A stretch of DNA of 64,000 nucleotides from Frigidibacter sp. RF13 (GCF_026626305.1 NZ_JAPNUE010000001.1:62001-126000), one strand, 5' to 3'. Counted from the stretch's first letter, positions 9,601 through 18,349 are shown. The notes: generated by a model from the letters alone, not told the origin. Numbers and translations are program-made.

Positions 9601-9897
9601 TCACGCCCAGCCATCATTCGCGATCAGCGCCTTGATGCGCTCTTGGTCATATTCGGCGTCAAGCCGCGCGGCTTCCGCCGCTGCGACCGCTTCGTCCTCG
9701 CCCTCGACCACGACAGGTGCGGCCTTCCGCCATTCGGCGAGATAGGCGTCCGTATCGCGTGCGCCCACCTTCATGGCACAGCGGTCGATGGCTTGTTCGA
9801 ACCGTTCCGGCAGCACTTTCTTCACGCCCCGGCGCCCCTTGCCCACGATGACCTGGGCCGGGATGTCGCGCCAGTAAACGATCGTCACGTCCGCCAT
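9601..9897 (-). CDS. Small 'virulence factor' family protein of the C1 operon
   Basis: A 98-aa cytosolic protein beginning MADVTIVYWRDIPAQVIVG, a sequence I recognise as the Virulence_fact family. The central GRRGVKKVLPERFEQAID and the C-terminal acidic helix rich in Glu and Ala are visible. The biochemical role is unknown; the family name is historical. It heads the operon with the MetF-like and methyltransferase genes (31 bases upstream of MetF), which points to a part in corrinoid C1 transfer or methionine synthesis rather than pathogenesis. There is no signal peptide and no membrane segment. Confidence 0.75.
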   Translation of the reverse strand: MADVTIVYWRDIPAQVIVGKGRRGVKKVLPERFEQAIDRCAMKVGARDTDAYLAEWRKAAPVVVEGEDEAVAAAEAARLDAEYDQERIKALIANDGWA

Positions 9898-10207
9898 GAT
9901 GACTCCGTCAGTTTCGGCCTCTCATACCGCCCTGTTCGCGACACCAAACGTCGGATTTCGACATGGCGCGCGATCAGAGCGACTTGCGCCCACAGGGATA
10001 GCGCGAACGGTCGCGATGGGCGAGCGCCGCGCGTCCGAAAAATTCTCATGAACATGATGAGACTAGTGGCGGGGCCGGTCGGGTGGGCCGAGTTTTTGAT
10101 CATTCGATCAACAAAGAATCGTGAGAAGCGCCGCCTGCGGCTCCGCTTCGCCTTGATTGCGCCCGTGTAGGAGGTTAGGTTGGGGATAACTTGATTTGGA
10201 GGGCGTT
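9898..10207. promoter_or_regulatory. Divergent intergenic region between the C1 operon and ppx/gppA
   Basis: About 310 bases with no convincing gene; a 72-codon minus-strand frame here has no recognisable features. It must hold promoters for both directions. The only structured element I see is a perfect inverted repeat, TTGATC-attc-GATCAA, at 10096-10111, which could be an operator. GGAGGG at about 10198-10203 is the ribosome binding site for the ATG at 10208. I do not recognise a SAM, SAH or cobalamin riboswitch. Confidence 0.4.
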
Positions 10208-11315
10208 ATGAAGGCGTCCCGGCGGTCAGGGCGCGTTCCCGGTTCCGGTAGAGCCCCCGACAACCGCCAAACCAGACCCGGCGCAGCTTTATGCGGCGCT
10301 TGACCTCGGCACGAATTCGTGCCGGATGCTGATTGCCCAGCCGAAGGGCAGTCAATTCCATGTCATCGACAGTTTTTCAAAAGCGGTCCAGTTGGGTCAT
10401 GGGCTTGAGGCGTCGGGCAAGCTCAGCCGCGCTTCGATGGGCCGCACGGTTCAGGCGCTGCATATCTGCCGCAAGAAGATCGAACAGCATGGCGTGAAAC
10501 GGATGCGGCTGGTGGCGACCGAGGCCTGCCGCCGCGCCAAGAACGCGCGCGAATTTCTCAAATTCGTGCACCGGGAAACCGCGCTGCCGCTGGAGATCAT
10601 CCAGCCCGAGGAAGAGGCGCGGCTGGCCGTCATTTCCTGCGCGCCGCTCGTCTCGACCCGCACCGAACAGCTTCTTGTCGTCGATATCGGCGGCGGCTCG
10701 ACCGAGCTTGTCTGGATCGACCTTTCCGCAGTGCCGCGCCATGACCGGCCGCGCGCGATCATGCGCCTGCACGCAGGCTTTCATACCGTCGACAGCCCCT
10801 TTCCGGCGGCGAAGGTGGTTGACTGGATTTCGGTGCCGCTTGGGGTCGCAACGCTCAAGGACCAATTCAACGATGTCGATGATGATGCGGCGCGCTTCGC
10901 GCTGATGTCCTGGCATTTCGAGGAACAGCTCGCCGATTTCTCGCCCTACAATGCCAGCCAGCCGCGCGAGGGGTTTCAGATCATCGGAACCTCCGGCACG
11001 GTGACCACGGTGGCCGCCAGTCATCTGGGGCTGCGCCGCTATGACCGGACCAAGGTCGACGGGCTGCGCATGACCTCCGACCAGATCGACCGGGTGATCC
11101 GGGACTATCTGAAACTCGGACCCGACGGCCGCAAGAACGACCCGCGCATCGGTCGCGACCGCCATTCGCTGATCATGTCCGGCTCGGCGATCCTGCAAGC
11201 CCTGATGCGGGTTTGGCCGACCGACCGGCTGTCGGTCGCCGACCGCGGGCTGCGCGAGGGGCTTCTCTATGCGCAGATGTCGGCGGACGGCGTTCTTGAG
11301 GAAGGGCCCTTCTGA
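10208..11315 (+). CDS. Ppx/GppA exopolyphosphatase family, N-terminal frameshift
   Basis: Ppx/GppA enzymes hydrolyse polyphosphate or pppGpp. The main frame encodes YAALDLGTNSCRML from 10290 (first phosphate-binding motif), then VVDIGGGSTELVW, GFHTVDSPFP and IGTSGTVTTVAA, ending near 11315. In that frame there is a stop at 10209-10211 and no ATG, GTG or TTG before the motif, so a start at ATG 10326 would delete the first catalytic loop. ATG 10208, with GGAGGG upstream, lies in another frame. Removing one C from the CCC at 10238-10240 joins the frames into MKASRRSGRVPVPVEPP followed by the intact enzyme. This is either a sequencing error or a real frameshift. Confidence 0.8.
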
Positions 11316-11395
11316 TCCGGCCGCCCGGGTGATTGCGATCCTGCCGCGTTCCGATTATCTGGGCAGGGAAACGCTTGAACCCGAGGAGAGGGGAT

Positions 11396-12148
11396 ATGGC
11401 CAAGACCCCTTCGGGGAACACATCGGGACGCGGGCAGCGCGATCTACGGGTGCGGGTAAAGACCGCCAAGGGGCGGAAGCTTTCCTCGACGCTCTGGCTC
11501 GAACGACAGCTAAATGATCCTTACGTGCAGCGCGCGAAGAAGGAAGGCTACCGGGGCAGGGCGGCCTTCAAGATCCTCGAACTTGACGACAAGTTCCGAT
11601 TTCTAGTGCCTGGCGCCCGCGTCGTCGATCTTGGCTGCGCGCCGGGCGGTTGGTGCCAGGTCGCGGTCAAGCGCGTCAATGCGCTTGGCGAGAAATCGGG
11701 CAAGCGGGTCGGCAAGGTGCTGGGCGTCGATCTGCAGGAGGTCGAGCCGATCGCGGGGGCCGAGATCCATCAGCTCGACTTTCTTGAGGATGGGGCGGAT
11801 GACAAGGTGAAGGCCTGGCTCGGCGGTCCGGCCGATGTGGTCATATCCGACATGGCGGCGGCGGCCTCGGGCCACAAGGGCACCGATCACCTCAGGATCA
11901 TCGCGCTTTGCGAAGCGGCGGCGGAGTTTGCCTTCGATGTGCTGGAAGAGGGCGGTACGTTCGTCGCCAAGGTGCTGGCCGGTGGCGCCGAAAACGAGCT
12001 GCAGGCGATCCTGAAGCGCGCCTTCACCAAGGTCGCGAACGTGAAACCGCCCGCGAGTCGCGCGGACAGTTCCGAAAAATTTGTGGTTGCGACCGGCTTT
12101 CGCGGGCGCCGCACCGAAGATGCACCATCCGAAACCGCGCCGGAATGA
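11396..12148 (+). CDS. rlmE: 23S rRNA (uridine-2'-O) methyltransferase RlmE
   Basis: Methylates the 2'-O of U2552 in the 23S A-loop. The 250-aa protein has a basic N-terminus ([15 protein letters not shown]), [13 protein letters not shown], the SAM motif [26 protein letters not shown] and FVAKVLAGG, matching the K-D-K-E catalytic layout of RrmJ/FtsJ. I chose ATG 11396 because GAGGAGAGGGG precedes it; upstream codons are not conserved in character. It follows the Ppx/GppA gene by 80 bases, a common Rhodobacterales pair. Confidence 0.95.
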   Translation: MAKTPSGNTSGRGQRDLRVRVKTAKGRKLSSTLWLERQLNDPYVQRAKKEGYRGRAAFKILELDDKFRFLVPGARVVDLGCAPGGWCQVAVKRVNALGEKSGKRVGKVLGVDLQEVEPIAGAEIHQLDFLEDGADDKVKAWLGGPADVVISDMAAAASGHKGTDHLRIIALCEAAAEFAFDVLEEGGTFVAKVLAGGAENELQAILKRAFTKVANVKPPASRADSSEKFVVATGFRGRRTEDAPSETAPE

Positions 12149-12201
12149 TGCAAGCCCCGCCCGCCTAAAAGGGCGCTTAAGACGGACGGGGCCCCGCGCC
12201 C

Positions 12202-12741
12202 CTAGGGCGCAGTCTGAAGCGTCACCCCTTCCGCCTGAACGCAGGCGGGCTGACCGCAATGGAACAGGTAATAGGTCACAATCGTTTCCGGCTTCCTCAT
12301 AACGCCGGGACGACCGATCAGTTCCCGCGCGGCGCGGACTTCGGTCGAAAAATTCATCATCCGCGACTGAACCTTCTGGGCGGGCGAAACGGTCATGTCA
12401 CGCGCCGGCAGGCCGGGCCCGAGCGCACCGGCACGGATCAGGATCGGCTGGGCATCGGGGAAAGAGGCCAGGAATCCCTCGTCGAGCTGCACCTTGTCGA
12501 TCCAGGCGATACGCCTGATCTGGCCGTCGTCCAGGCGCAGCGGATCGTGCTGGCGCAAAACCTGCACCGGCAGCGCACCGAACGATGTCATGACATTGGC
12601 GTTCCAGCACAGGCCAGGCAGCGACCAGACACTGTCCTTGCGATCCGCCGGGCCGACCGGCGCGGTCGGCGGCGCCGTGATCGGGCGCGTTGAGGCTGGG
12701 CTGATATTTTCGGTCGTGAAGCGCATCAGATCAAAATTCAT
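12202..12741 (-). CDS. Orphan Hint_2 (hedgehog/intein-like) domain protein
   Basis: The 179-aa product resembles the Hint_2 domains found at the ends of large alphaproteobacterial exoproteins. A likely Hint core starts at Cys45 (LCWNANVMTS), followed by QIRRIAWIDK, then IRAGALGPGLPARDMTVSP and a C-terminal VTYYLFHCG. The usual His after the SP motif (SPxHR) is replaced (SPAQK), and no large passenger domain precedes it; only about 44 unstructured residues do. It may therefore be a degraded remnant or a non-cleaving version. It is isolated, convergent with rlmE, and upstream lies a long gene-poor region. Confidence 0.6.
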   Translation of the reverse strand: MNFDLMRFTTENISPASTRPITAPPTAPVGPADRKDSVWSLPGLCWNANVMTSFGALPVQVLRQHDPLRLDDGQIRRIAWIDKVQLDEGFLASFPDAQPILIRAGALGPGLPARDMTVSPAQKVQSRMMNFSTEVRAARELIGRPGVMRKPETIVTYYLFHCGQPACVQAEGVTLQTAP

Positions 12742-13299
12742 GCGACATATCCAAAACGCGGACGCCGCCTTACAAAGCGGACCGCAAACTAAAATGCGTT
12801 GTTCAACAAAATCACTACCAAGTTTACCAACTACTCAACCGCCCCGCAGGAACTCGCGACGAAAATATGTCACGGGGCGTTTCTTCTGATGCTGCACCTT
12901 AGGCTGCCGCTGCGCGCGATCAAAGCCTTCGGTCGGCGCAGTCGCTCCGGGTTTCCGCAAGGCGCACAAATATCCATGATCGGCCTGATAGTCGCGCTTT
13001 CGGGGGTGAAATCGCCTTCGTCACCCGCCGGCAGACGATTCGTCGCACCTTCACGGACCGTGCTTGCCAGTCGGGTCGGGCAGGCATCCAAACCCGCTGG
13101 CGAAGGGCGACGAAATCGTATATATGATCAAATTATGTACACGAGGGATCAGTTGAAATGCTTCGGCTCCGCGCGGCTCTCGCGTCGCGCCAAGCTGCCT
13201 TTGCCTTTGTGCCGTGGTTTCGAACGCCAGCGTTTCGGCCTGCCTGCGCCGCCCGCAGCCTGATCAGGCCAAGCATTCTCTCAACAGATCAGGTGACCT
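12742..13299. other. Gene-poor intergenic region upstream of the aminotransferase
   Basis: About 558 bases of lower GC than the surroundings. Open frames exist on both strands (for example 12799-13263 plus) but show no domain, ribosome binding site or composition that I would call coding. Near its end, about 13113-13134, is an AT-rich imperfect palindrome centred on TGATCA (ATaTGATCAaAT), followed by TGTACA. This may be an operator for the downstream aminotransferase pair. Confidence 0.35.
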
Positions 13300-14673
13300 A
13301 TGACGACTTCCACTGACATGATCGGCGGTGTGTCCGCCGAACGGCTGGCCGCCATTGCGGCGCGCGAGGCCGACATCTATGCGGCCGCGCGGCCGAAGAC
13401 CCGCGCGGCGCTTTCCGCCGGAACCGCCGCTTTCCTCGATGGCGTGCCGATGCTTTGGATGAAGGATTGGCCGCAACCCTTCCCGATGCTGGTGGCCGAG
13501 GCGAGGGGGGCGGAGCTTCTCGATCTCGACGGCAACCGGTTGGATGACTTCTGCCTGGGCGACACGGGGTCGATGTTCGGCCATTCACCCGAGCCGGTCG
13601 CGCGCGCTCTGGCCGAGCAGGGGGCGAAGGGTCTGACCTACATGCTGCCCACCACCGACGCGCTCGATGTCGGACGGCTCTTGCAAGACAGGTTCGGCCC
13701 CTTCGTCTGGCAGATCGCCACGACCGCGACTGACGCCAACCGCTTTTCCATCCGCGTCGCGCGGGCGGTGACCGGGCGGCCGAAGATCCTGTTCTTCGCG
13801 GGTTGCTATCACGGCGCCGTCGATGATGCGATGGTGCGACAGGTCGATGGCGAGACGGTCGAGCGGCCGGGTCTCGTGGGTCAGGTCGTCGACCTCTCGA
13901 CCACGTCGAAAGTGGTGGAGTTCAACGATCTGGCGGCGCTCGAGGCGGCACTCGCCGAAGGCGACGTGGCGGCGGTGTTGGCCGAGCCTGTGATGACCAA
14001 CTGCTGCATGGTCCTGCCGGACCCGGGCTATCACAAGGCGCTGCGCAGCCTGACGCGCAAGTACGGAACGCTTCTGATCATCGACGAGACCCACACGATC
14101 TCGTCCGGCCTCGGCGGCTATACCCGCACACACGGGTTGGAACCCGACATGTTCGTGGTGGGCAAGCCGGTGGCAGGCGGGCTGCCCGCCTCTGTCTGGG
14201 GCATGACGGACGAAGTGGCCCACCGCTTTAAGGCCTATGACGCAAAGCGACCGGAAGGCTTTTCCGGCATCGGCACGACCTTGTCGGCCAATCCGCTGCA
14301 GTTCGCGGCGATGAAGGCGAACCTGTCGCAGGTGATGACGGCAGAGAATTACGCCCACATGGAAGCCGGCGCGGCGCGGCTGGAACGCGGCCTCGCCGAT
14401 GTGATCCAGCGCCATGGCGCGCCGTGGCATGTGGTGCGGGTCGGCGCGCGGGTCGAGTTCATCTGCCATCCGACGCCGCTCAGGAACGGATCGGAAAGCC
14501 ATGAGGCGCACAAACCGGCGCTGGAAAAGGCCATCCATGCGGCCTTGGTGAACCGCGGCTGCCTGATCGCACCCTTCCACAACATGATGCTCGTCTCGCC
14601 TGCGACGGGCTTTGACCAGATCGACCGGCTGATCGCCGCCTTCGACGCCATCACTGCGGAGCTTTTCGAATGA
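13300..14673 (+). CDS. Class III aminotransferase (glutamate-1-semialdehyde aminotransferase-like)
   Basis: A PLP-dependent fold-type I enzyme of 457 aa. Seen: substrate-loop FCLGDTGSMFGHSP, the large-domain FAGCYHGAVDD, the PLP-contacting Asp in LIIDETHTISSG and the Schiff-base lysine in FVVGKPVAGGLP. Its substrate is unknown; the sequence resembles transaminases of amine or omega-amino-acid breakdown more than HemL. It overlaps the next gene, a glutamine-synthetase-like ligase, by 4 bases, and this pairing suggests gamma-glutamyl-amine or amino-acid catabolism. ATG 13300 is used; a weak GATCAGGTGA ribosome binding region precedes it. Confidence 0.78.
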   Translation: MTTSTDMIGGVSAERLAAIAAREADIYAAARPKTRAALSAGTAAFLDGVPMLWMKDWPQPFPMLVAEARGAELLDLDGNRLDDFCLGDTGSMFGHSPEPVARALAEQGAKGLTYMLPTTDALDVGRLLQDRFGPFVWQIATTATDANRFSIRVARAVTGRPKILFFAGCYHGAVDDAMVRQVDGETVERPGLVGQVVDLSTTSKVVEFNDLAALEAALAEGDVAAVLAEPVMTNCCMVLPDPGYHKALRSLTRKYGTLLIIDETHTISSGLGGYTRTHGLEPDMFVVGKPVAGGLPASVWGMTDEVAHRFKAYDAKRPEGFSGIGTTLSANPLQFAAMKANLSQVMTAENYAHMEAGAARLERGLADVIQRHGAPWHVVRVGARVEFICHPTPLRNGSESHEAHKPALEKAIHAALVNRGCLIAPFHNMMLVSPATGFDQIDRLIAAFDAITAELFE

Positions 14674-16064
14674 CGACCGACACACCCAGCCCCTCGGGCT
14701 CGACCGTGGCGGAGGCGGAGGCCTTCCTCGCCGCCCATCCCGAGATCGAGGCATTCGACATCGTGCTGCACGATTCAAATGGCATCGGGCGCGGCAAGAT
14801 CATCCGGCGGCACGAACTTCTTTCGATCTACAAGTCCGGCCGCCATCTGCCGATCTCGATCCTCGGGCTCGATATCTGCGGCGAGGATGTGCATGAAACC
14901 GGGCTGATCTGGGACCAGGGCGATGGCGACGTGCGTGCCTGGCCGATCCCGGGCAGCCTGGTGCCGTTGCATGGCACCAATCCCCCGCGCGGCGAGGTCT
15001 TCCTGTCGCAATATACGCTCGATGGTACACCGATGATGTCCGACCCGCGCCACGCGCTGGCTGCGCAGGTGGCGGCGATGGCGGGCGAAGGGCGCTACCC
15101 CGCGGGCGCGTTCGAGCTGGAGTTCTTTCTGCTTGCCAATGACCGCGATGCCGACGGCCGGGTCCGCCCTGCCGATGCGGTGCTGGACGGCCGCCGGTCT
15201 GACAAGACCGAGGTCTATTCGGTCGACCATCTGCACGGGATGGAGCCCCTGTTTTCGGAAATCTACGCCGGCGCCGCCAAGGCGGGGATCAAGGCCGAAA
15301 CCGTAATCTCGGAGTATGCGCCGGGGCAGTATGAGCTGACGCTGCATTACCGCACGAATGTGCTTCAGGCCGCCGACGATCTGATCCGGCTGAAGCGCAT
15401 TGTGCGGCTGATCGCGCGGCGCTTCGGGGTGACCGCCTGTTTCATGGCCAAGCCGATCGAGCGCTACGCGGGATCGGGCATGCATTTCCATGTGTCCTTG
15501 CAGGACGGGCAGGGCCGGAACCTATTCACTGAAGAGGTCGAGGGTCAGTGGAACCCGCTCCTTCTCCATGCGATGGGCGGCATGCGCGCGACAATGGCCG
15601 AGACGATGCTGGTCTTCGCACCCCATGCCAACAGCTGGCGGCGCTTCGCCAACCAGTCCTATGCGCCGGTCTCGACCAACTGGGGGGTGAACAACCGCTC
15701 GGTCGCGCTGCGCATCCCGGCGGGAGCCAAGGCGGCACGGCGGATTGAGCATCGGCCTGCGGGTGTCGATGCGAACCCCTATCTGGTGGCCGCGACGGTA
15801 CTCGCGGCGATTCGCCACGGGATTGCGAACCAGATTGATCCCGGCCCGGAAACAACCGGCAACGGCTACTCGGACGAGGCGGGCGGGGCGATGCCACGCG
15901 ACTGGCGCACGGCGATCGAGGCGGCACGAGGGTCTGATTTCCTGAAATCGGCCCTGGGCTCAGAGATGCACCGGACCTTCGTTGCCGTGAAATCCGCTGA
16001 ATATGACCGGGTCAACCGCACGATATCGGACGTTGACTACGACCTCTATCTGCATACGGTATAA
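14670..16064 (+). CDS. Glutamine synthetase family ligase (PuuA-like gamma-glutamyl-amine synthetase)
   Basis: A 464-aa GS-fold ligase that would join glutamate to an amine using ATP. Visible: the N-terminal DSNGIGRGKIIRR, AFELEFFLL, SEYAPGQYELTLHY, the metal/ATP motif GSGMHFHVSL, and the glutamate-binding NRSVALRIP with a final RIEHRPAGVDANPYL. It lacks the adenylylation-site context of GlnA, and its coupling to a transaminase argues against ammonia assimilation. Polyamine or other amine substrates are possible. It ends before a strong hairpin that also ends the opposing RTX gene. Confidence 0.82.
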   Translation: MTTDTPSPSGSTVAEAEAFLAAHPEIEAFDIVLHDSNGIGRGKIIRRHELLSIYKSGRHLPISILGLDICGEDVHETGLIWDQGDGDVRAWPIPGSLVPLHGTNPPRGEVFLSQYTLDGTPMMSDPRHALAAQVAAMAGEGRYPAGAFELEFFLLANDRDADGRVRPADAVLDGRRSDKTEVYSVDHLHGMEPLFSEIYAGAAKAGIKAETVISEYAPGQYELTLHYRTNVLQAADDLIRLKRIVRLIARRFGVTACFMAKPIERYAGSGMHFHVSLQDGQGRNLFTEEVEGQWNPLLLHAMGGMRATMAETMLVFAPHANSWRRFANQSYAPVSTNWGVNNRSVALRIPAGAKAARRIEHRPAGVDANPYLVAATVLAAIRHGIANQIDPGPETTGNGYSDEAGGAMPRDWRTAIEAARGSDFLKSALGSEMHRTFVAVKSAEYDRVNRTISDVDYDLYLHTV

Positions 16065-16173
16065 AGAAAAAACTCTGTTTCTGGCGAAACAACCATTTGA
16101 CGATTGCCCGAAGTCGGTGCAATCAGGTGGAGACGCGCCAAAGCTGGCCGGGAGCCGCCGCTTCCGACCAGCT

Positions 16174-16207
16174 GGTCCTCGGAGTCGGTGTGGCGACTCC
16201 GGGGACC
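16174..16207. terminator. Bidirectional hairpin between convergent genes
   Basis: A 14-bp stem, GGTCCTCGGAGTCG against CGACTCCGGGGACC, with one T.G pair and a GTGTGG loop. It lies between the ends of the plus-strand GS-like gene and the minus-strand RTX gene. The 1,334-bp repeat begins inside its right arm at 16204. Confidence 0.75.
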
Positions 16208-17537
16208 ATCTTGGCGACGGATTGTTTCAGACGACGATAAAATCGCTCGCGGTGAGGCTGAGGCCCGCGGTCAGGGTCGCGAATTGGATGCCCATGTTCC
16301 CGCCACTTCCGTCCGCATCATAGGTGAGCGCGCCGGTGGTCGTGTTATAGAGGATCACCTCGGTCGCGGTTGTCGCCTGACCGGTGCTGCTGGCGTGGAA
16401 ATAGGCGCTGTCGAGCAGGCCCAGCCCGCCGCCGAGCGGCCCCGACACGGCTTGGACCGCGCTCATGACAAGATGGCCGAGGTGAATGACATCCTCACCC
16501 ACGTTGAAATCGGTGATGAGGTCTATGTCGTCCACATCCAGCGCGTCCTTGAAGACGAACGCATCGAAGCCCGACCCGCCGGTAAGCGTGTCGGCGTCAA
16601 GGCCGCCGCGCAGCGTATCGTTTCCGATGCCGCCACTCAGGGTATCGCTGCCGCGGCCGCCTTGGATCGTGTCGTTGCCGTTCATGCCGCTGACAAGATC
16701 ATCGCCCCAGTTGGCATAGAGGCCATTGTCACCGCCGTCACCGGTCAGGGTGTCGCCATGCAGGCTGCCGATCAGGGCCTCGATAGAGATGTATCTGTCG
16801 CCATTTGCTTCGCCAGAGCTTCCGGCGCCGACACTCAGGTCCGCATCGACGCCCACGCTTGCTGTCGCGTAGGAGGCCGTATCAAATCCCAGCCCGCCGT
16901 CCATTTCATCCGCACCGCCGCCGCCGACAAGCGTATCATAGCCTTTGCCGCCCATGATCGTGTCATCGCCGCCATAGCCGAAGATCAGATCCCAGCCGAC
17001 ATTGCCCCTGAGGATATTTGCATTCCCGTCGCCGTAAAGCTCGTCAGCATAGACCGAGCCGATCAGATCTTCGATGCTGGAATAGCTATCACCGGCAGCT
17101 TCGCCCGCATTCACCGCAGCATAGATCAGGCTTGCGGTGACCGAGCCGCTCGACTGGGCGTAGCTTGCTGTGTCCCGGTCCGCGCCGCCGTACAGGGCAT
17201 CGGCGCCCGCGCCACCTTCCAGCGTGTCGTCGCCGAAAAAGCCGGACAGGGTGTCGCCGCCCGCGCCACCGACAAGGTAATTGCCGACACCGTTGCCGTC
17301 GATCATGTCATTGCCGCTGCCGCCAATGGCATTCTCGATCAGCGACTGCTGGTTCCCCTGGAATAGCAGCGCATTGTAGATGTTGCCGGTCGCATACTGA
17401 CCCGACCCCAGATAGGCCCGTTGCGTCCAGGAAAAGAGCGAGCTTGCCCCGGGCTTCAGCGAGATCTGGATACTGTTCGAATAGGCCGACAGGTCGTACG
17501 TGTCGATCCCGCCACCGTCCCAGACCGTCGCGAAGAC
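16204..17537. repeat. 1,334-bp near-identical direct repeat, copy A
   Basis: Copy A of a direct repeat covering the last about 436 codons plus 23 downstream bases of the first RTX gene. It matches 18350-19683 at a constant offset of 2,146 bases. By eye the only difference I find is G/A at 17493 versus 19639, and it is synonymous. Both edges are sharp: outside them the two genes are clearly diverged. This pattern indicates recent gene conversion or segmental duplication. Confidence 0.93.
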
Positions 17538-18287
17538 ATTATCGCTATGTGGCTGAAGCAACAGCCAACCATTCACCCAAGTGTCGCCACCACCAGGTGC
17601 CCAGACGTAAGTTGTATTGCCGCTGTTGGTCGTATAATCCGCGCCGTACATCTGCTGAAGCGCCGCGATGTCGAGCATCATGTAGGTCTGGGCGAAACCG
17701 TAGTATTCGTTCTCGAAACCTGGCGTAGTGTCGCCCACGAACGAGCGCGCGCTCATGATGGTATATTCCATCGCGTCATAGTCGTAGGGCAATGCGGGTT
17801 GCGAACTGCTGAGCGGGTCAGAGCAACTGAGGCCGAGAGCATGGCCAATCTCGCGCAACGTTGCCATCCAATGCCAGGTCCCGAGTTCAGGTGCAGGAAA
17901 GCTGACGTCACGCGTAAACCAGATGTCACCGGACTGAGCCAAGTTTCCGGGCCCATAAGCCCAGGCGGTGTCGAAAGCGTTGGAATAGCCGAAGCGCAGA
18001 TGTGAATCTTGCGCTCCCAAGAAGCTCAGGCCGGTGAAGCCAGAAATGGCAAATGTCGGTGCGTTTGTGCTCCAGTCTAAGCCCAGAGCATCACCTATCA
18101 CCGTTACTGTCTGGAACCAGGAAATTGGTTCAAAGGTGTCGGGTTCGCCGCTGTAGCCATAAACATTGGTGGTGGGCATCGAATAAGTGATGACCTGATC
18201 TGCCCATGCGTAACCAGAAAGCAGGCCATCAATCTTGCTGTCTCCAGTCAAAGAAACGACCTTAATAGGGTGTCCGATGCCGCCCAC
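16227..18287 (-). CDS. RTX metalloprotease-like protein with degenerate zinc site
   Basis: A 686-aa serralysin-type (M10) exoprotein. The N-terminal half is a protease fold but the zinc motif reads REIGHALGLSC at residues 145-155: the first His is Arg (codon CGC) and the third is Cys. The Met-turn EYTIMSARS keeps Met178, but the Tyr normally after it is Ala180. Only Glu146 and His149 of the site remain. From residue 251 the sequence is identical to the neighbouring copy: a beta-roll with many GGxGxD-type repeats and the C-terminal secretion tail LTASDFIVV. No N-terminal signal peptide. Predicted to be exported by the T1SS genes nearby but unlikely to be an active metalloprotease. Confidence 0.87.
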   Translation of the reverse strand: MGGIGHPIKVVSLTGDSKIDGLLSGYAWADQVITYSMPTTNVYGYSGEPDTFEPISWFQTVTVIGDALGLDWSTNAPTFAISGFTGLSFLGAQDSHLRFGYSNAFDTAWAYGPGNLAQSGDIWFTRDVSFPAPELGTWHWMATLREIGHALGLSCSDPLSSSQPALPYDYDAMEYTIMSARSFVGDTTPGFENEYYGFAQTYMMLDIAALQQMYGADYTTNSGNTTYVWAPGGGDTWVNGWLLLQPHSDNVFATVWDGGGIDTYDLSAYSNSIQISLKPGASSLFSWTQRAYLGSGQYATGNIYNALLFQGNQQSLIENAIGGSGNDMIDGNGVGNYLVGGAGGDTLSGFFGDDTLEGGAGADALYGGADRDTASYAQSSGSVTASLIYAAVNAGEAAGDSYSSIEDLIGSVYADELYGDGNANILRGNVGWDLIFGYGGDDTIMGGKGYDTLVGGGGADEMDGGLGFDTASYATASVGVDADLSVGAGSSGEANGDRYISIEALIGSLHGDTLTGDGGDNGLYANWGDDLVSGMNGNDTIQGGRGSDTLSGGIGNDTLRGGLDADTLTGGSGFDAFVFKDALDVDDIDLITDFNVGEDVIHLGHLVMSAVQAVSGPLGGGLGLLDSAYFHASSTGQATTATEVILYNTTTGALTYDADGSGGNMGIQFATLTAGLSLTASDFIVV

Positions 18288-18349
18288 TAAACCTCTCCAT
18301 CCTCGGCATAGCTCTTAGATAATGTTAGAAAACGGACGCTGGCGCATCC

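Noticed and set aside
9898..10207. Possible SAM, SAH or cobalamin riboswitch before the C1 operon
   Set aside because: I looked for the B12-box and for SAM-II or SAH pseudoknot-like pairing and found only a short TTGATC inverted repeat.
12799..13263. A 154-codon plus-strand frame in the gene-poor region
   Set aside because: No ribosome binding site, motif or hydrophobic pattern; basic and low in complexity.
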